Position numbers and translations under genes: made by a program
The notes under the pieces: model-generated
Database searches by the model: none
What the model saw: the letters and a program-made list of their open reading frames with translations, nothing else
Told to the model about the DNA's origin: nothing
Shown here: positions 43,490 through 52,182 of the stretch, piece by piece
Numbering within the stretch: the stretch's first letter is position 1
How the letters are laid out: each line of letters begins with the position of its first letter
DNA from: Verrucomicrobiota bacterium
GTDB taxonomy: Bacteria; Verrucomicrobiota; Verrucomicrobiia; Limisphaerales; UBA1319
Length of the DNA stretch: 64,000 nucleotides
Direction: 5' to 3'
NCBI GenBank assembly: GCA_022709905.1
Contig: JAKLHY010000009.1
Span: 62,001 to 126,000 of the forward strand

Positions 43490-44872
43490 ATGGGCAAAGA
43501 ATTCAACATTACGCCGCAGTCCGTGCCCCGGGTGGAAACCCGGTATCGGACAATCCTCACCCCGTTGCCGCATCCCGATTCGGTGCCAACCCTCGAGAAA
43601 CTCCGTCAATGGGAGCCCAGGTCCATGCGCGGACAGCCTCCCATCGTCTGGGATCGCGCCGAAGACATCTGGGTCTATGACAAGTATGGGAATCGATGGC
43701 TCGATTGGTCCAGCGGCGTTCTGGTGACCAATGCGGGCCACGGCGCCCCCGAGATTCGCCAGGCCATCATCGATCAGGTCAACAGCGGTCTCATCCATAA
43801 TTACTGTTTCCCCAGCGAAGAACGCGCCCAACTCGTCGAGTTGTTGGCAAGTCTCGCGCCCGAGCCCCTGAAAAAAGCGTTTCTACTCACCACCGGCTCC
43901 GAGGCCACCGAATGCGCCATTAAACTGTCGCGATCACACGGCATCCAGATCGGAGGACGCGAGAAAATCGGGATTGTCGGTTTCGAGCGCGGGTTTCATG
44001 GAAGGACCCTGGGCGCTCAGCAAGCCGGAGGGATGGCCGGCCAAAAGTCCTGGATTGTCAACGAGGATCCCGCCATCATCAACGCGCCGTTTCCCGACGG
44101 ATATTGGCAGCAGGATACTCGCTTCGATACATTCCTGGCCACCATCGAGCGCCGGGGATTCCGGCCCCAGGAGATTGCCGGAGTGATGATGGAAACCTAC
44201 CAGGGTGTTGGCCCCGATTTCGCCCCCGACGAATATGTTCGGGAACTCGCCCAATGGTGCCACCAATACCAAGTCGTGCTGGTATTCGACGAAGTCCAGG
44301 CGGGATTCGGCCGCACCGGCAAGTTCTGGGCATTCGAGCACTACGGGGTGATCCCGGATGTCATTTGTTGTGGCAAAGGCATCAGCAGTTCCCTGCCGCT
44401 CTCGGCCGTGATTGGCCGCCCCGAAATCCTGGAACAATTTGGGCCGGGTTCGATGACCAGCACCCATACGGGTAATCCCGTCTGCTGCGCCGCAGCGCTG
44501 GCCAGCGTCCAAAAAATCGTTCGCGAACGGTTGAGCGAGAACGCCGCCCGCCTGGAATCCGTGCTCCGGTCGGGACTGGAACAGATCCGGCTCAAACACA
44601 CGTCCGTTGTCGGGCACGTGACGGCCCGAGGTCTGGTCGGAGGTCTCCAAACCGTCAAACCCGGAACCCGCGAACCGTGGCACGATTTGGCGCATGAAAT
44701 CATCAAGCGCTGTTTTCACAAAGGCTTGCTCATGTTCGCCCCCGTCGGGGCCTGGGGACAGACGGTCAAGATTGCCCCACCCCTCACCATCCCACAAGAA
44801 GCGCTCGAGGAGGGACTCGCCGTGCTGCTTGAAGCGACCGGCGAAGCAGTGGCCGCCCTCAGACTTTCCTAA
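43490..44872 (+). CDS. Class III pyridoxal-phosphate aminotransferase
   Basis: 460 residues of the acetylornithine/4-aminobutyrate/ornithine aminotransferase family. Typical segments are WLDWSSGVLVTNAGHGAPEI, the PLP phosphate-binding TTGSEATECAIKLSR, GFHGRTLGAQQ, the cofactor Asp in VLVFDEVQAGFGRTGKFWAF and the Schiff-base Lys in DVICCGKGISSSLPLS, then STHTGNPVCCAAALASV. Substrate is undetermined; the flanking oxidoreductases suggest transamination of a keto-sugar or an aldehyde. It starts 122 bases after the oxidoreductase and ends 18 bases before the next gene. Confidence 0.92.
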   Translation: MGKEFNITPQSVPRVETRYRTILTPLPHPDSVPTLEKLRQWEPRSMRGQPPIVWDRAEDIWVYDKYGNRWLDWSSGVLVTNAGHGAPEIRQAIIDQVNSGLIHNYCFPSEERAQLVELLASLAPEPLKKAFLLTTGSEATECAIKLSRSHGIQIGGREKIGIVGFERGFHGRTLGAQQAGGMAGQKSWIVNEDPAIINAPFPDGYWQQDTRFDTFLATIERRGFRPQEIAGVMMETYQGVGPDFAPDEYVRELAQWCHQYQVVLVFDEVQAGFGRTGKFWAFEHYGVIPDVICCGKGISSSLPLSAVIGRPEILEQFGPGSMTSTHTGNPVCCAAALASVQKIVRERLSENAARLESVLRSGLEQIRLKHTSVVGHVTARGLVGGLQTVKPGTREPWHDLAHEIIKRCFHKGLLMFAPVGAWGQTVKIAPPLTIPQEALEEGLAVLLEATGEAVAALRLS

Positions 44873-44890
44873 GGCGCTGAAAGGAAAACC

Positions 44891-46303
44891 ATGAATGCTC
44901 CAATCGTGAAAAACCAGACCAACAATCCATTGACCCGACGTCGTTTTCTCAAGACCGTTGGCGTTCTCTCGGCCGCCGCAGGAATGCCCTGGATCGTCCC
45001 GTCCTCGGTTTTTGGCGCCAAGGCGCCCAGCAACCGAGTGAACATCGGGTTCATCGGCTGCGGCAACCAAAGCACGATCGACCTGCCCGCATTCCTGGGC
45101 CATGACGATTGCCAGATCCTGGCCGTCTGTGATGTCAACACCGCCAGCCACGGCTACCGCACCCCCGATCAATTTCTGGGACGCAAACCGGCCCAAGACA
45201 AGGTGAATGCCTTCTACGCCGGTCGCCGTGCCTCCGGTTCCTACAAAGGCTGTGACGCATATAACGACTTTCGAGATGTGCTCAAGCGCAAGGATATTGA
45301 CGCTGTCGTCATCGTTGTCCCCGATCATTGGCATGCCCTCATGACGGTGATGGCCGCCAAAGCCGGCAAAGATATCTATTGCGAAAAACCCCTTTCCCTC
45401 ACCGTCAGCGATGGCCGGGCCATGGTCAAGGCCGTCCGGAAATACAAACGGGTTCTGCAGACCGGCAGCCATTATCGTTCGAGTCCCGAAAATCGTCTCG
45501 GTTGCGAACTGGTCCGGAACGGCCGCATCGGTCAGGTCAAACGCATCTTCACTCAGGTCGCCGAGATCAATGCCGTGGACCCCGGCCCCGGCTGGCAACC
45601 CACACCGATGCCCGAGGGATTCGACTACGACCTGTGGCTGGGCCCCGCTCCCTGGGCCCCTTACCACAAGGACCGATGTTTCTATCGTTTCCGCTTCAAC
45701 CTCGATTACTCCGGAGGACAAGTGACCAACTTCGGGGCGCATTCAAACGACATCGCCCAATGGGCCCTGGGCATGGACCACAGCGGTCCCATCGAGTTTG
45801 AGGATCTCGGATCTGAATGGCCGCCCAAAGGCTGCCTTTACAATACCGCCACCAAAACGGCCTTCCGCGCCCTCTACGCCAACGGCGTTGAGTTGATCTG
45901 CAAAACCGATCAGCCAGGCTTCGGAGTCCGCATCGAAGGCACCGAAGGTTGGATTGAATACGGATATCAAGGGCTCAAGACCCATCCCGCATCCCTCAAG
46001 ACTTCGCCAATCGGTCCCAATGAAATCCACCTTCCCCAAAGCAATCCCGATCGCATCCAGGAGGCTGGCAAGTTCTTCATTCCGGATCAGGCTCGCAATT
46101 TCCTCGATGCCATCAAGTCGCGCCGGGATCCGATCGCATCGGTCGAAATTGGCCACCGCACGGCGTCGCTCTGCCACCTCGGCAACATCACCATGCTCCT
46201 CAAACGCAAACTCCACTGGGATCCTGTCAAAGAAAAATTCATAGGGGACGACCAGGCCGACCGGATGCTCGCCCGGCCGATGCGCGCCCCCTGGCGTTTA
46301 TAG
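44891..46303 (+). CDS. Tat-exported Gfo/Idh/MocA-family oxidoreductase
   Basis: 470 residues. The twin-arginine signal LTRRRFLKTVGVLSAAAG precedes the nucleotide-binding fold VNIGFIGCGNQSTID. VVPDHWHALMTVMAAKAGKD and IYCEKPLSLTVSDGRAM carry the conserved H and EKP residues, and the GFDYDLWLGPAPWAPYHKDR and GGQVTNFGAHSNDIAQWALG segments are typical of the large exported Planctomycete/Verrucomicrobia subgroup. Together with the neighbouring aminotransferase (18-base gap) it looks like the last gene of a three-gene unit. Confidence 0.92.
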   Translation: MNAPIVKNQTNNPLTRRRFLKTVGVLSAAAGMPWIVPSSVFGAKAPSNRVNIGFIGCGNQSTIDLPAFLGHDDCQILAVCDVNTASHGYRTPDQFLGRKPAQDKVNAFYAGRRASGSYKGCDAYNDFRDVLKRKDIDAVVIVVPDHWHALMTVMAAKAGKDIYCEKPLSLTVSDGRAMVKAVRKYKRVLQTGSHYRSSPENRLGCELVRNGRIGQVKRIFTQVAEINAVDPGPGWQPTPMPEGFDYDLWLGPAPWAPYHKDRCFYRFRFNLDYSGGQVTNFGAHSNDIAQWALGMDHSGPIEFEDLGSEWPPKGCLYNTATKTAFRALYANGVELICKTDQPGFGVRIEGTEGWIEYGYQGLKTHPASLKTSPIGPNEIHLPQSNPDRIQEAGKFFIPDQARNFLDAIKSRRDPIASVEIGHRTASLCHLGNITMLLKRKLHWDPVKEKFIGDDQADRMLARPMRAPWRL

Positions 46304-46355
46304 AATCCAGCCGTTCTTGGAAATCCACCATGAAGGGCATGAAGCGCATGTAGAA

Positions 46356-46523
46356 TCAGAAGACGAAGCTTCGCAGATCCTCCTTGAGAAGTGCCACGTT
46401 GAAGTTGATCCGGAAACCGTGTCGGATCCCGGCCAGCTTCATGGATGTCAGAAGCTGTGCCTCATGAATGCCTTTGACCTCATCAATGCTCCTAAGCTTC
46501 AAAATGATCTGATTCTCAACCAT
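46356..46523 (-). pseudogene. C-terminal relic of a GxxExxY-family protein
   Basis: The frame encodes MVENQIILKLRSIDEVKGIH followed by EAQLLTSMKLAGIRHGFRI and NFNVALLKEDLRSFVF. This matches the C-terminal half of GxxExxY proteins (PD-(D/E)xK superfamily), including the HEAQLLTYLKL and LINFNV segments. The N-terminal part with the naming motif is missing: the frame runs into the 3' end of the lyase gene. It is therefore a truncated gene. Confidence 0.62.
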
Positions 46524-47589
46524 CGCACAACCATTTTTCGCGGTGGTTCTCGACAAACTGGTCATCGCTCAAGTGAGGGTAAGCGTGGCAGACCCGGTCG
46601 ATTTCCTCCCGTTGTCCCGGGCTCAGTTTTTCGGTCGGATCCAGACACCAATTCCCCGACAGCAATCCCTGTCGTCGCAGGACCTCATGAATGCCCGGGA
46701 TGCAGCCGGCGTAGTTGTGGGCCGCATCGAAAAATGCCGCGTTACAATCCGTGATCTCGGCGGCTGTCTGGAGAAGCGCGCCTGGAATCGGGGACCGATT
46801 GGCGGCCAATCGGCGGCATTGGGCATGCAGTTCAACCGCGCGGCGGGTCCAAACGGCCCAGTGTCCCAGCAAGCCGCCCACAATCTGACGTTCAACCCAC
46901 CTTCGGCCTGCCCGAAACCGGTATGAGGTGAGTAGGTCTAGCACGATGTTGTCGTCATTACCCGTGTAGAGTGCCACGTCATCGCGCCCTGCCTCAGCGA
47001 AAGCGCGGATGACATCCAGCGTTTGATACCGGTTGAACGGGGCGATTTTGACCGCGACGACATTCTCGATTTCGGCAAAGCGCCGCCAGAATGAATACGG
47101 CAACACCCGGCCGCCCGCAGCCGGTTGAAGATAGAAACCGAACACCGGAATCACATCCGCAACAGATCGACAATGGGCAATCAAGGCCTTGTCAGATGCG
47201 TTGCGCAATGCGCCAAGGCTGAGAAGTCCCGCGTGGTAGCCGAGTTCGCGCGCAAGGGCCGCTTCGGCGAGAGCCTGTCGTGTCTCGCCGCAGATTCCCC
47301 CAATCCGCACCGGTGTCCCGCCCCGGCCTGCCCGCGGTCTGGAACGTGTCAATTCCTCCGCCATTAACTCCAGGACAGGCTTGAACAGATTCACCTTCGG
47401 GTCCCGGATCGCGAATTGGGTCGTATGCACTCCAACCGCCAAGCCCCCGGCCCCGGCGGCCAGGTAGTAACGGCAGAGCGCCCGTTGGCGGCGCTCGTCC
47501 AACCTGCGCTTAGGGGTTAAGGCAAGCGGACACGCCGGGATCACCAGGCCCTCGCCGAGTTGCTCTCGCAAAGCCTTAGTAGCGTCCAT
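46516..47589 (-). CDS. Dihydrodipicolinate synthase (DapA/NAL) family protein
   Basis: About 357 residues from the ATG at 47589. The N-terminal VIPACPLALTPKRRLDERRQ and GGLAVGVHTTQF resemble the DapA/N-acetylneuraminate lyase barrel start, and VVAVKIAPFNRYQTLDV holds the Lys expected to form the Schiff base. The protein is longer than the usual 300 residues, with a C-terminal extension (NYAGCIPGIHEVLRRQGLL). It probably acts as an aldolase or dehydratase on a 2-keto sugar acid. It overlaps the upstream epimerase gene by 14 bases, indicating coupled translation. Its 3' end overlaps the GxxExxY relic by a few bases. Confidence 0.83.
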   Translation of the reverse strand: MDATKALREQLGEGLVIPACPLALTPKRRLDERRQRALCRYYLAAGAGGLAVGVHTTQFAIRDPKVNLFKPVLELMAEELTRSRPRAGRGGTPVRIGGICGETRQALAEAALARELGYHAGLLSLGALRNASDKALIAHCRSVADVIPVFGFYLQPAAGGRVLPYSFWRRFAEIENVVAVKIAPFNRYQTLDVIRAFAEAGRDDVALYTGNDDNIVLDLLTSYRFRAGRRWVERQIVGGLLGHWAVWTRRAVELHAQCRRLAANRSPIPGALLQTAAEITDCNAAFFDAAHNYAGCIPGIHEVLRRQGLLSGNWCLDPTEKLSPGQREEIDRVCHAYPHLSDDQFVENHREKWLCDG

Positions 47590-48748
47590 CCCGAACCTCG
47601 AAATGTGTGGGTTTGCCCAACGTGCGACCACCCGCCAGGACCCAGTGGGCAATCCACCGCAATAAAACATCCATGGGTAGAGCGGGAGAACCCAGTTTCT
47701 CGCAGATCCGTGATGCATTGACCAGCAGCGCAGTTGTCCCCTCCTCGCCCATGAACCGCGGGGACCGCCCTAACAGAACGCCGAGGCGTGAAGCAATCTC
47801 ACGCACCGAAAATATTTCCGGCCGGCAGAGGTTCCAGGCGCTCGGCGGCGATTCTGCCAGGGTCAAAGCCCGCAGAATCATTTCATTCGCGTCTCCTTGC
47901 CAAAGGCAGTTGAAATACCCGTTCGATAGATCCAGGGATGCATTCGCATAGACCTTGCGCGCAATATCCACCAAAACGCCGTAACGAAGCTCAACGGCAT
48001 AACAGAGCCGGAGTTGCGCCACCTGTATTGCGTGCCGCCGGGAATAAAACTCGAAGATTCGTTCCCGGCCCACAGCCGCGTTTGCGTACTCACCGATCGG
48101 CGTCAGCGCATCGGATTCCATCGAACCGCCGAGACAGACCTCGCTCAGGGGATAAACATTGCCTGTGGAAAGCGCCACGATCTGGCTGCGAGGATAACGT
48201 TCACAGATCCGCGCGGGCACAAGCGTGTTGATAGCCCAAGTGATTGAAGGACTCTGGGTCGTCCCGAACTTTAGCCCGACGAGGTAAATAATCGTCTGCG
48301 CATCAGGCAACCGGGCGACGTCATCCGCATCGAGGAGATCGCAGCGGATCGTGCGAATGCCCCGCTCTTCAAGCCATTGTTGCCCAGTTGGATCAGTGAA
48401 TCGGCTGACGGCCACGACCTCAAGCCTTCTCCCTCCGGCCTCGGCCGCCCGCAATGCCAGCGCGGCCAATGTGGGTCCCATTTTTCCACCCGCACCCAAA
48501 ATAAGCAGGGGACCTCCCAGGCCTTTGACAAATTCCACGAGATGGGGACTCGGTCTCGTTAACATCTCTTCCAGCTCGGTCTCGGTTTGGATAGCATCAG
48601 GCCATGCGGCCTTTGGGATTTGACTCGGCGGTCGGATTTGTGGTTCAGGGCCTGCAGCTTGTTCAAGACCAGCAGGTTTACACCCTCCAAAAGAAACCGT
48701 GTTTAAAGAGGATGCTGAACCAGAAAGGCTTTTACCAGAGGGGTCCAT
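47576..48748 (-). CDS. NAD(P)-dependent epimerase/dehydratase family protein
   Basis: About 390 residues from the ATG at 48748. The Rossmann fold is recognisable from GGPLLILGAGGKMGPTLA, an extended-SDR glycine pattern, followed by VVAVSRF, CDLLDADDV and LSTGNVYPLS. The usual YxxxK catalytic pair is not evident: GEYANAAVGRERIFE occupies the site, with Tyr but no Lys four residues later. The first 60 residues are disordered; an alternative start is the ATG at 48565. The frame also reaches back into the tRNA, which is not credible as coding. The gene shares a unit with the DapA-like gene. Confidence 0.78.
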   Translation of the reverse strand: MDPSGKSLSGSASSLNTVSFGGCKPAGLEQAAGPEPQIRPPSQIPKAAWPDAIQTETELEEMLTRPSPHLVEFVKGLGGPLLILGAGGKMGPTLAALALRAAEAGGRRLEVVAVSRFTDPTGQQWLEERGIRTIRCDLLDADDVARLPDAQTIIYLVGLKFGTTQSPSITWAINTLVPARICERYPRSQIVALSTGNVYPLSEVCLGGSMESDALTPIGEYANAAVGRERIFEFYSRRHAIQVAQLRLCYAVELRYGVLVDIARKVYANASLDLSNGYFNCLWQGDANEMILRALTLAESPPSAWNLCRPEIFSVREIASRLGVLLGRSPRFMGEEGTTALLVNASRICEKLGSPALPMDVLLRWIAHWVLAGGRTLGKPTHFEVRDGRY

Positions 48749-48870
48749 AGGCTTGCGCCCCAATGTAACATCAAACCCCAAAGCGACAACGCAAAACGCA
48801 AACGCAAGGACCTTTTTCAAAATGATTGACGCCAGACCGGGCCGCCGGTAGATTCCCCGCCGGTTTGGGT

Positions 48871-48945
48871 TCCAGAGTAGCTCAATGGTAGAGCAGCCGG
48901 CTGTTAACCGGCGGGTTACAGGTTCGAGCCCTGTCTCTGGAGCCA
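48871..48945 (+). tRNA. tRNA-Asn (GTT)
   Basis: TCCAGAG and CTCTGGA pair as the acceptor stem. The anticodon stem GCCGG/CCGGC closes loop CTGTTAA with anticodon GTT at 48903-48905. The T loop GGTTCGAGCC is canonical, and the CCA end (48943-48945) is encoded. It is divergent from the epimerase gene. A decayed carbohydrate island begins on its 3' side, so it is a possible integration point. Confidence 0.97.
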
Positions 48946-49300
48946 ATTCGATCGGAATCCGGACTTATCCTAACGTTTACGCTTCACCTTCAACAGTCTG
49001 GAGATCTTCCACTTCGTGTCGCAAGCCACAATGGATTTCGAATGCTGACAAGAGCCAATCTGGGATTGATTCTTCCCTCCCCACTGTTCATAGAGGTAGT
49101 TGTGCGTTCTTCTTGTTACATTTGATCCCAGAGGCGGTGATACGCTGTTGCGTGCTTAATGCTCAGGAACAAGGGCGCTTCATGCGGCTATGGGTGGAGC
49201 CCCAACTTCACCACGCTGCTGGGCAACCCCTCTCCTTGACCTAGCCCGATCAGCCTCGATCGACTCGCGACGAGGCATACGGGAGATTCTCTGCGCGCCG
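48946..49300. other. 355-base region behind tRNA-Asn
   Basis: No integrase, direct repeat of the tRNA 3' end or gene is seen. It contains one copy of a 48-base dispersed repeat (49193-49240). The rest has no coding character. Confidence 0.5.
49193..49240 (+). repeat. 48-base dispersed repeat, copy 1
   Basis: Shares CCCAACTTC(A/G)CCACGCTG, CTGG(G/A)CAACC and TTGACC with the complement of 62871-62916 (about six mismatches). It lies about 60 bases beyond the stop of the FecR-like gene. Confidence 0.65.
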
Positions 49301-50977
49301 CTAACGATACATCGCCTGTCCCCAACTGGCCGCCCGATCCCAGCTGTTCGGACGCGGCGGTTCAGACGGATTGCGGATCTCGACCAACTGTCCCCGCCAG
49401 CAGCGTCCCGAGTCATCGCTCCAATGGACCGTCCAGGTTGCGGCCAGGGTATCGCCGGCACGTGGCGGATCGGACTGGGCTTTGAGCAGTGCCCAAGGGA
49501 TCGCGTATTCCAGGATGTAGCCTCGCCTGTCGCTATCCTCCCGAAACGCGGCGCGATAGCCGTTTGGATTGGTCTGGCCGCCATGAAAGTCCATGCCGTA
49601 GCTGACGTGGAGGCAGTCCTGCTGGCTGGGGGTATGATGCCATAAGGTCAGATGAACCAGCTTTTCGTTCTGATCCTGAAGGCGCGGTTTGACCGGTTGG
49701 CCGTGGTAGTAAATCTCCGCATTCGCATCGACCGGCCAGCCCAGGTTGCGGTCGGTCGAGAGGCGCACCTGGATCCCGCCGCCGCGCCACCCTGAGTCGC
49801 CGTCCATCGCGGGATCAATCAGGTTGCGCATCGGGGCTGGGTCCGCCACGTGGGCGCCCACGTAGAGGTAATCCGCGTCGTACATCATCGCTCCCTCGAC
49901 GCCGCAGTCCTTGGCGCCGTCACATTGGCTGCGGAACATCTTCTGTTGGTCCCACTCGGACAGGTTACCGTCAACGACCACCGGTTGGTTGGCCTGCATG
50001 ATCTCGATCCGATCCCAGCGCGGTTGGTTTGAAAGCGGCAAGTTGTCCGTGCTGCCGGACTTCGTCTCCGGCAGTTGCCGGACGAACCGGTCAGGGGCAA
50101 AGGGCAGGCTCTGAATCGGTTCCACCGCATCGGGATTGATGCGAGCGGCGCTGCCAGAGAGGAGACGTTGTGGGCTGTTCGTGTGTCCGCCCAGGAGCTT
50201 CGGAGTCGTGAAAACACTACCTTGATACACCTGTACCTCCGTCCCCCGGTCCGGCCCCACCTTGACCCCAAACTCGGTGCCCACGTCCAGCACGCTGGCG
50301 TCCCGGGTTTCCAACACGAATCCGCTGGCGGCCTCGGGAACATGCACGACCGCTTGCCCAGCCTGCAGATAAGCTCGCAGGGGAGTCAGGAGTTCGAGGG
50401 TAGCGGGGCCTTCCAAGAGGATCCGGGCACCGTTTTGAATCGTTAGTTCCACCGTGCCGGCCTCCAATGAGAGCCGGCCAGGCCCCAGCCGTTGCCCTGG
50501 TCGGATGGCCCCCCTGGAGTCCGCGGTCTGCGCCCCCAGGCATCGGGTGATGACCGCCAGCGGTTCCGTCCGCGCTGGCCACAGAAGTGGCACCAGGAAC
50601 ACACCCAACCCGAGAGCCAACACGGCGAAGGCCCAGCCCAACCGGACCAAAGACGACCTGCGCTGCGACAGCCAGGCCAGCCAATTGAAGCTCGATTCTT
50701 CCTGCCTCGAACGATGTGGACGAAGGGAACCCGCTTCATCCTCGACGCGGCTAAACTGTGCCAAGGATTTTTCCGCAAGGGTCGGGCCAAATTCCCAGGC
50801 GAGACGCGCATGGATGCTTCCGTAGGCCAGCAGGAAGGAACGCGCTTTGTCGTCATGGCGCAGCAGGTCATTCAAACGTCGATTCTCTGGCTCACTCAAT
50901 GCCTGGAGATAAAACTTTTCGATCAGCCCAGCCAGTTCGGGGGGCACACCATGTTCGGATGACGGCTCGTGGCTCAT
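49301..50977 (-). CDS. FecR-like anti-sigma/sensor protein with C-terminal DOMON/CBM9-like domain
   Basis: 558 residues. A short cytoplasmic head (LAGLIEKFYLQALSEPENRR) resembles anti-sigma N-termini of this phylum. One membrane segment follows (LGWAFAVLALGLGVFLVPLLW), then a FecR domain with SLEAGTVELTIQNGARILLEGP and VLDVGTEFGVKV. The C-terminal 220 residues resemble a family 9 carbohydrate-binding/DOMON-like module (VVVDGNLSEWDQ, YLYVGAHVADPAP). The start at 50977 overlaps the sigma factor stop as ATGA, so the pair is coupled: the protein probably holds or senses for that sigma factor, with the exported module touching a sugar. The gene's last 33 codons recur as a fragment at 62923-63024. 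Confidence 0.85.
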   Translation of the reverse strand: MSHEPSSEHGVPPELAGLIEKFYLQALSEPENRRLNDLLRHDDKARSFLLAYGSIHARLAWEFGPTLAEKSLAQFSRVEDEAGSLRPHRSRQEESSFNWLAWLSQRRSSLVRLGWAFAVLALGLGVFLVPLLWPARTEPLAVITRCLGAQTADSRGAIRPGQRLGPGRLSLEAGTVELTIQNGARILLEGPATLELLTPLRAYLQAGQAVVHVPEAASGFVLETRDASVLDVGTEFGVKVGPDRGTEVQVYQGSVFTTPKLLGGHTNSPQRLLSGSAARINPDAVEPIQSLPFAPDRFVRQLPETKSGSTDNLPLSNQPRWDRIEIMQANQPVVVDGNLSEWDQQKMFRSQCDGAKDCGVEGAMMYDADYLYVGAHVADPAPMRNLIDPAMDGDSGWRGGGIQVRLSTDRNLGWPVDANAEIYYHGQPVKPRLQDQNEKLVHLTLWHHTPSQQDCLHVSYGMDFHGGQTNPNGYRAAFREDSDRRGYILEYAIPWALLKAQSDPPRAGDTLAATWTVHWSDDSGRCWRGQLVEIRNPSEPPRPNSWDRAASWGQAMYR

Positions 50978-51498
50978 GCGAGTTCTCCCCGTTTCAGAGT
51001 TTGGTTGATGCATTCGAACAGGGCCATCCGGACCCGCTGCATCGTTTTATAGACCGCCTCCACACTCAGACCTTGGGCTTGCGAAAACGACTGGATCGTC
51101 TGGTCGCTGTGGTAGTAGTGCCGCACGAGGTCGCGTTGCCGATCGGGCAATTTCTCCAGGCATTGGTTCAAGGCCCGCGCCCGCTCCCGAAGCACCGCAT
51201 CCTCCTCCATTTGCTGCTGGCCGAGCCGTTCGACGACATCCGGGTCCAGCGTCAATGCCAGCGATTTCTGCTTGCGGTAATGGGCGGCCACCAGGTTGCG
51301 GGCGATGCCACACAGCCAGGGCGACATTTCGCGCTGGCAGTCGAATCGATCCCGAATCTTCCAGGCAGTCAGACTGGCCTCCTGAAACAACTCCTCCGCG
51401 TCGGCGCGGTTGGGCACGAGCGTGGCGATGAAGCGATAAAGCCCGCTCTGGCACTCGACGTACCGCTCGATAAACTGGTCATCCCGACTGCTGGTCAT
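50974..51498 (-). CDS. ECF-type RNA polymerase sigma factor (Rhodopirellula/Verrucomicrobium family)
   Basis: 174 residues. Region 2 reads LYRFIATLVPNRADAEELFQ, with the -10 recognition helix around TAWKIRDRF and MSPWLCGIARNLVAAHYRKQ. Region 4 is LPDRQRDLVRHYYHSDQTIQ with the helix-turn-helix SFSQAQGLSVEAVYKTMQRV. This subgroup usually sits beside FecR/LamG-type membrane proteins, as here. The probable targets are the surrounding carbohydrate-degradation genes. Confidence 0.93.
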   Translation of the reverse strand: MTSSRDDQFIERYVECQSGLYRFIATLVPNRADAEELFQEASLTAWKIRDRFDCQREMSPWLCGIARNLVAAHYRKQKSLALTLDPDVVERLGQQQMEEDAVLRERARALNQCLEKLPDRQRDLVRHYYHSDQTIQSFSQAQGLSVEAVYKTMQRVRMALFECINQTLKRGELA

Positions 51499-51628
51499 AT
51501 CTGTCGCGCGGCCTGGGTGAAGGCCTCGTCAGGCGCCCCATGCGGCCTCGTCTGCGAAGTATTGTCGAAATCGCCGGAAATTGGACAAAAAAGATGTCCA
51601 ATTCCAGCGGAACCCGAAAATACACGGC

Positions 51629-52170
51629 ATGAGACTCACGCTCTTAAGCGCCCTGCTGTGTGCAAACGCGGCATTTGCCGCGGAACCGACGACTGCACCG
51701 GTGAATAGACACGTCTGGGACCATGCCGCGCTCAAGCGTTGTTCCAGCCCCTATCGGCGCGAGGTCGTGACGCAAGTCGCTGATCACCGCGCAGCTGCTT
51801 GCCGCCGGGATGGAAGCCGACGCGCGCATGGCAGATCGGCACCGAGTGGCACCGGCCCTTCGTGGAATCGGTTGTTGCGCAAAGCCGCCGCAGCGATGGT
51901 CGAGAGGAACCATACTTAGAACGCCTTTGCGAGCGGACGGGCACCCCATCCGTCGAACCGCTCCCGTTGAAAGGCAACACGGTGACCATGCCGGAGGTAA
52001 AGCTCTGGGGCATCGCCACAATCGAATGCGAAGGGCCACCGGCAGATCCCCTGCCTTCGGACTTTCGGCCGCAGTTCCCCGCCCCCCGGATTCCCGATGT
52101 CACGGCACCCATCCAGGCAGCTAAGGCCAGCCCGTGGGTGCACCACGCCCGGTGTGGCAAGCCAGTCAGC
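51629..52170 (+). pseudogene. Relic of a secreted protein: signal peptide and C-terminal part in different frames
   Basis: An ATG at 51629 begins a good signal peptide (MRLTLLSALLCANAAFAAEP) and VNRHVWDHAALKR, but the frame loses character after about 37 codons. Protein-like sequence resumes in other frames: LITAQLLAAGMEADA, then WQIGTEWHRPFVESVVAQS through KGNTVTMPEVKLWGIATIE and SDFRPQFPAP to about 52130. This implies at least two frameshifts and probably an internal deletion of a larger secreted enzyme. The family is not recognised. It is convergent with the GH9 gene. Confidence 0.5.
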
Positions 52171-52182
52171 GGGGATCCATGG

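Noticed and set aside
48749..48946. N-terminal extension of the epimerase beginning MAPETGLEPVTRR
   Set aside because: This is the familiar translation of a tRNA antisense strand; the true start is at 48748 or later.
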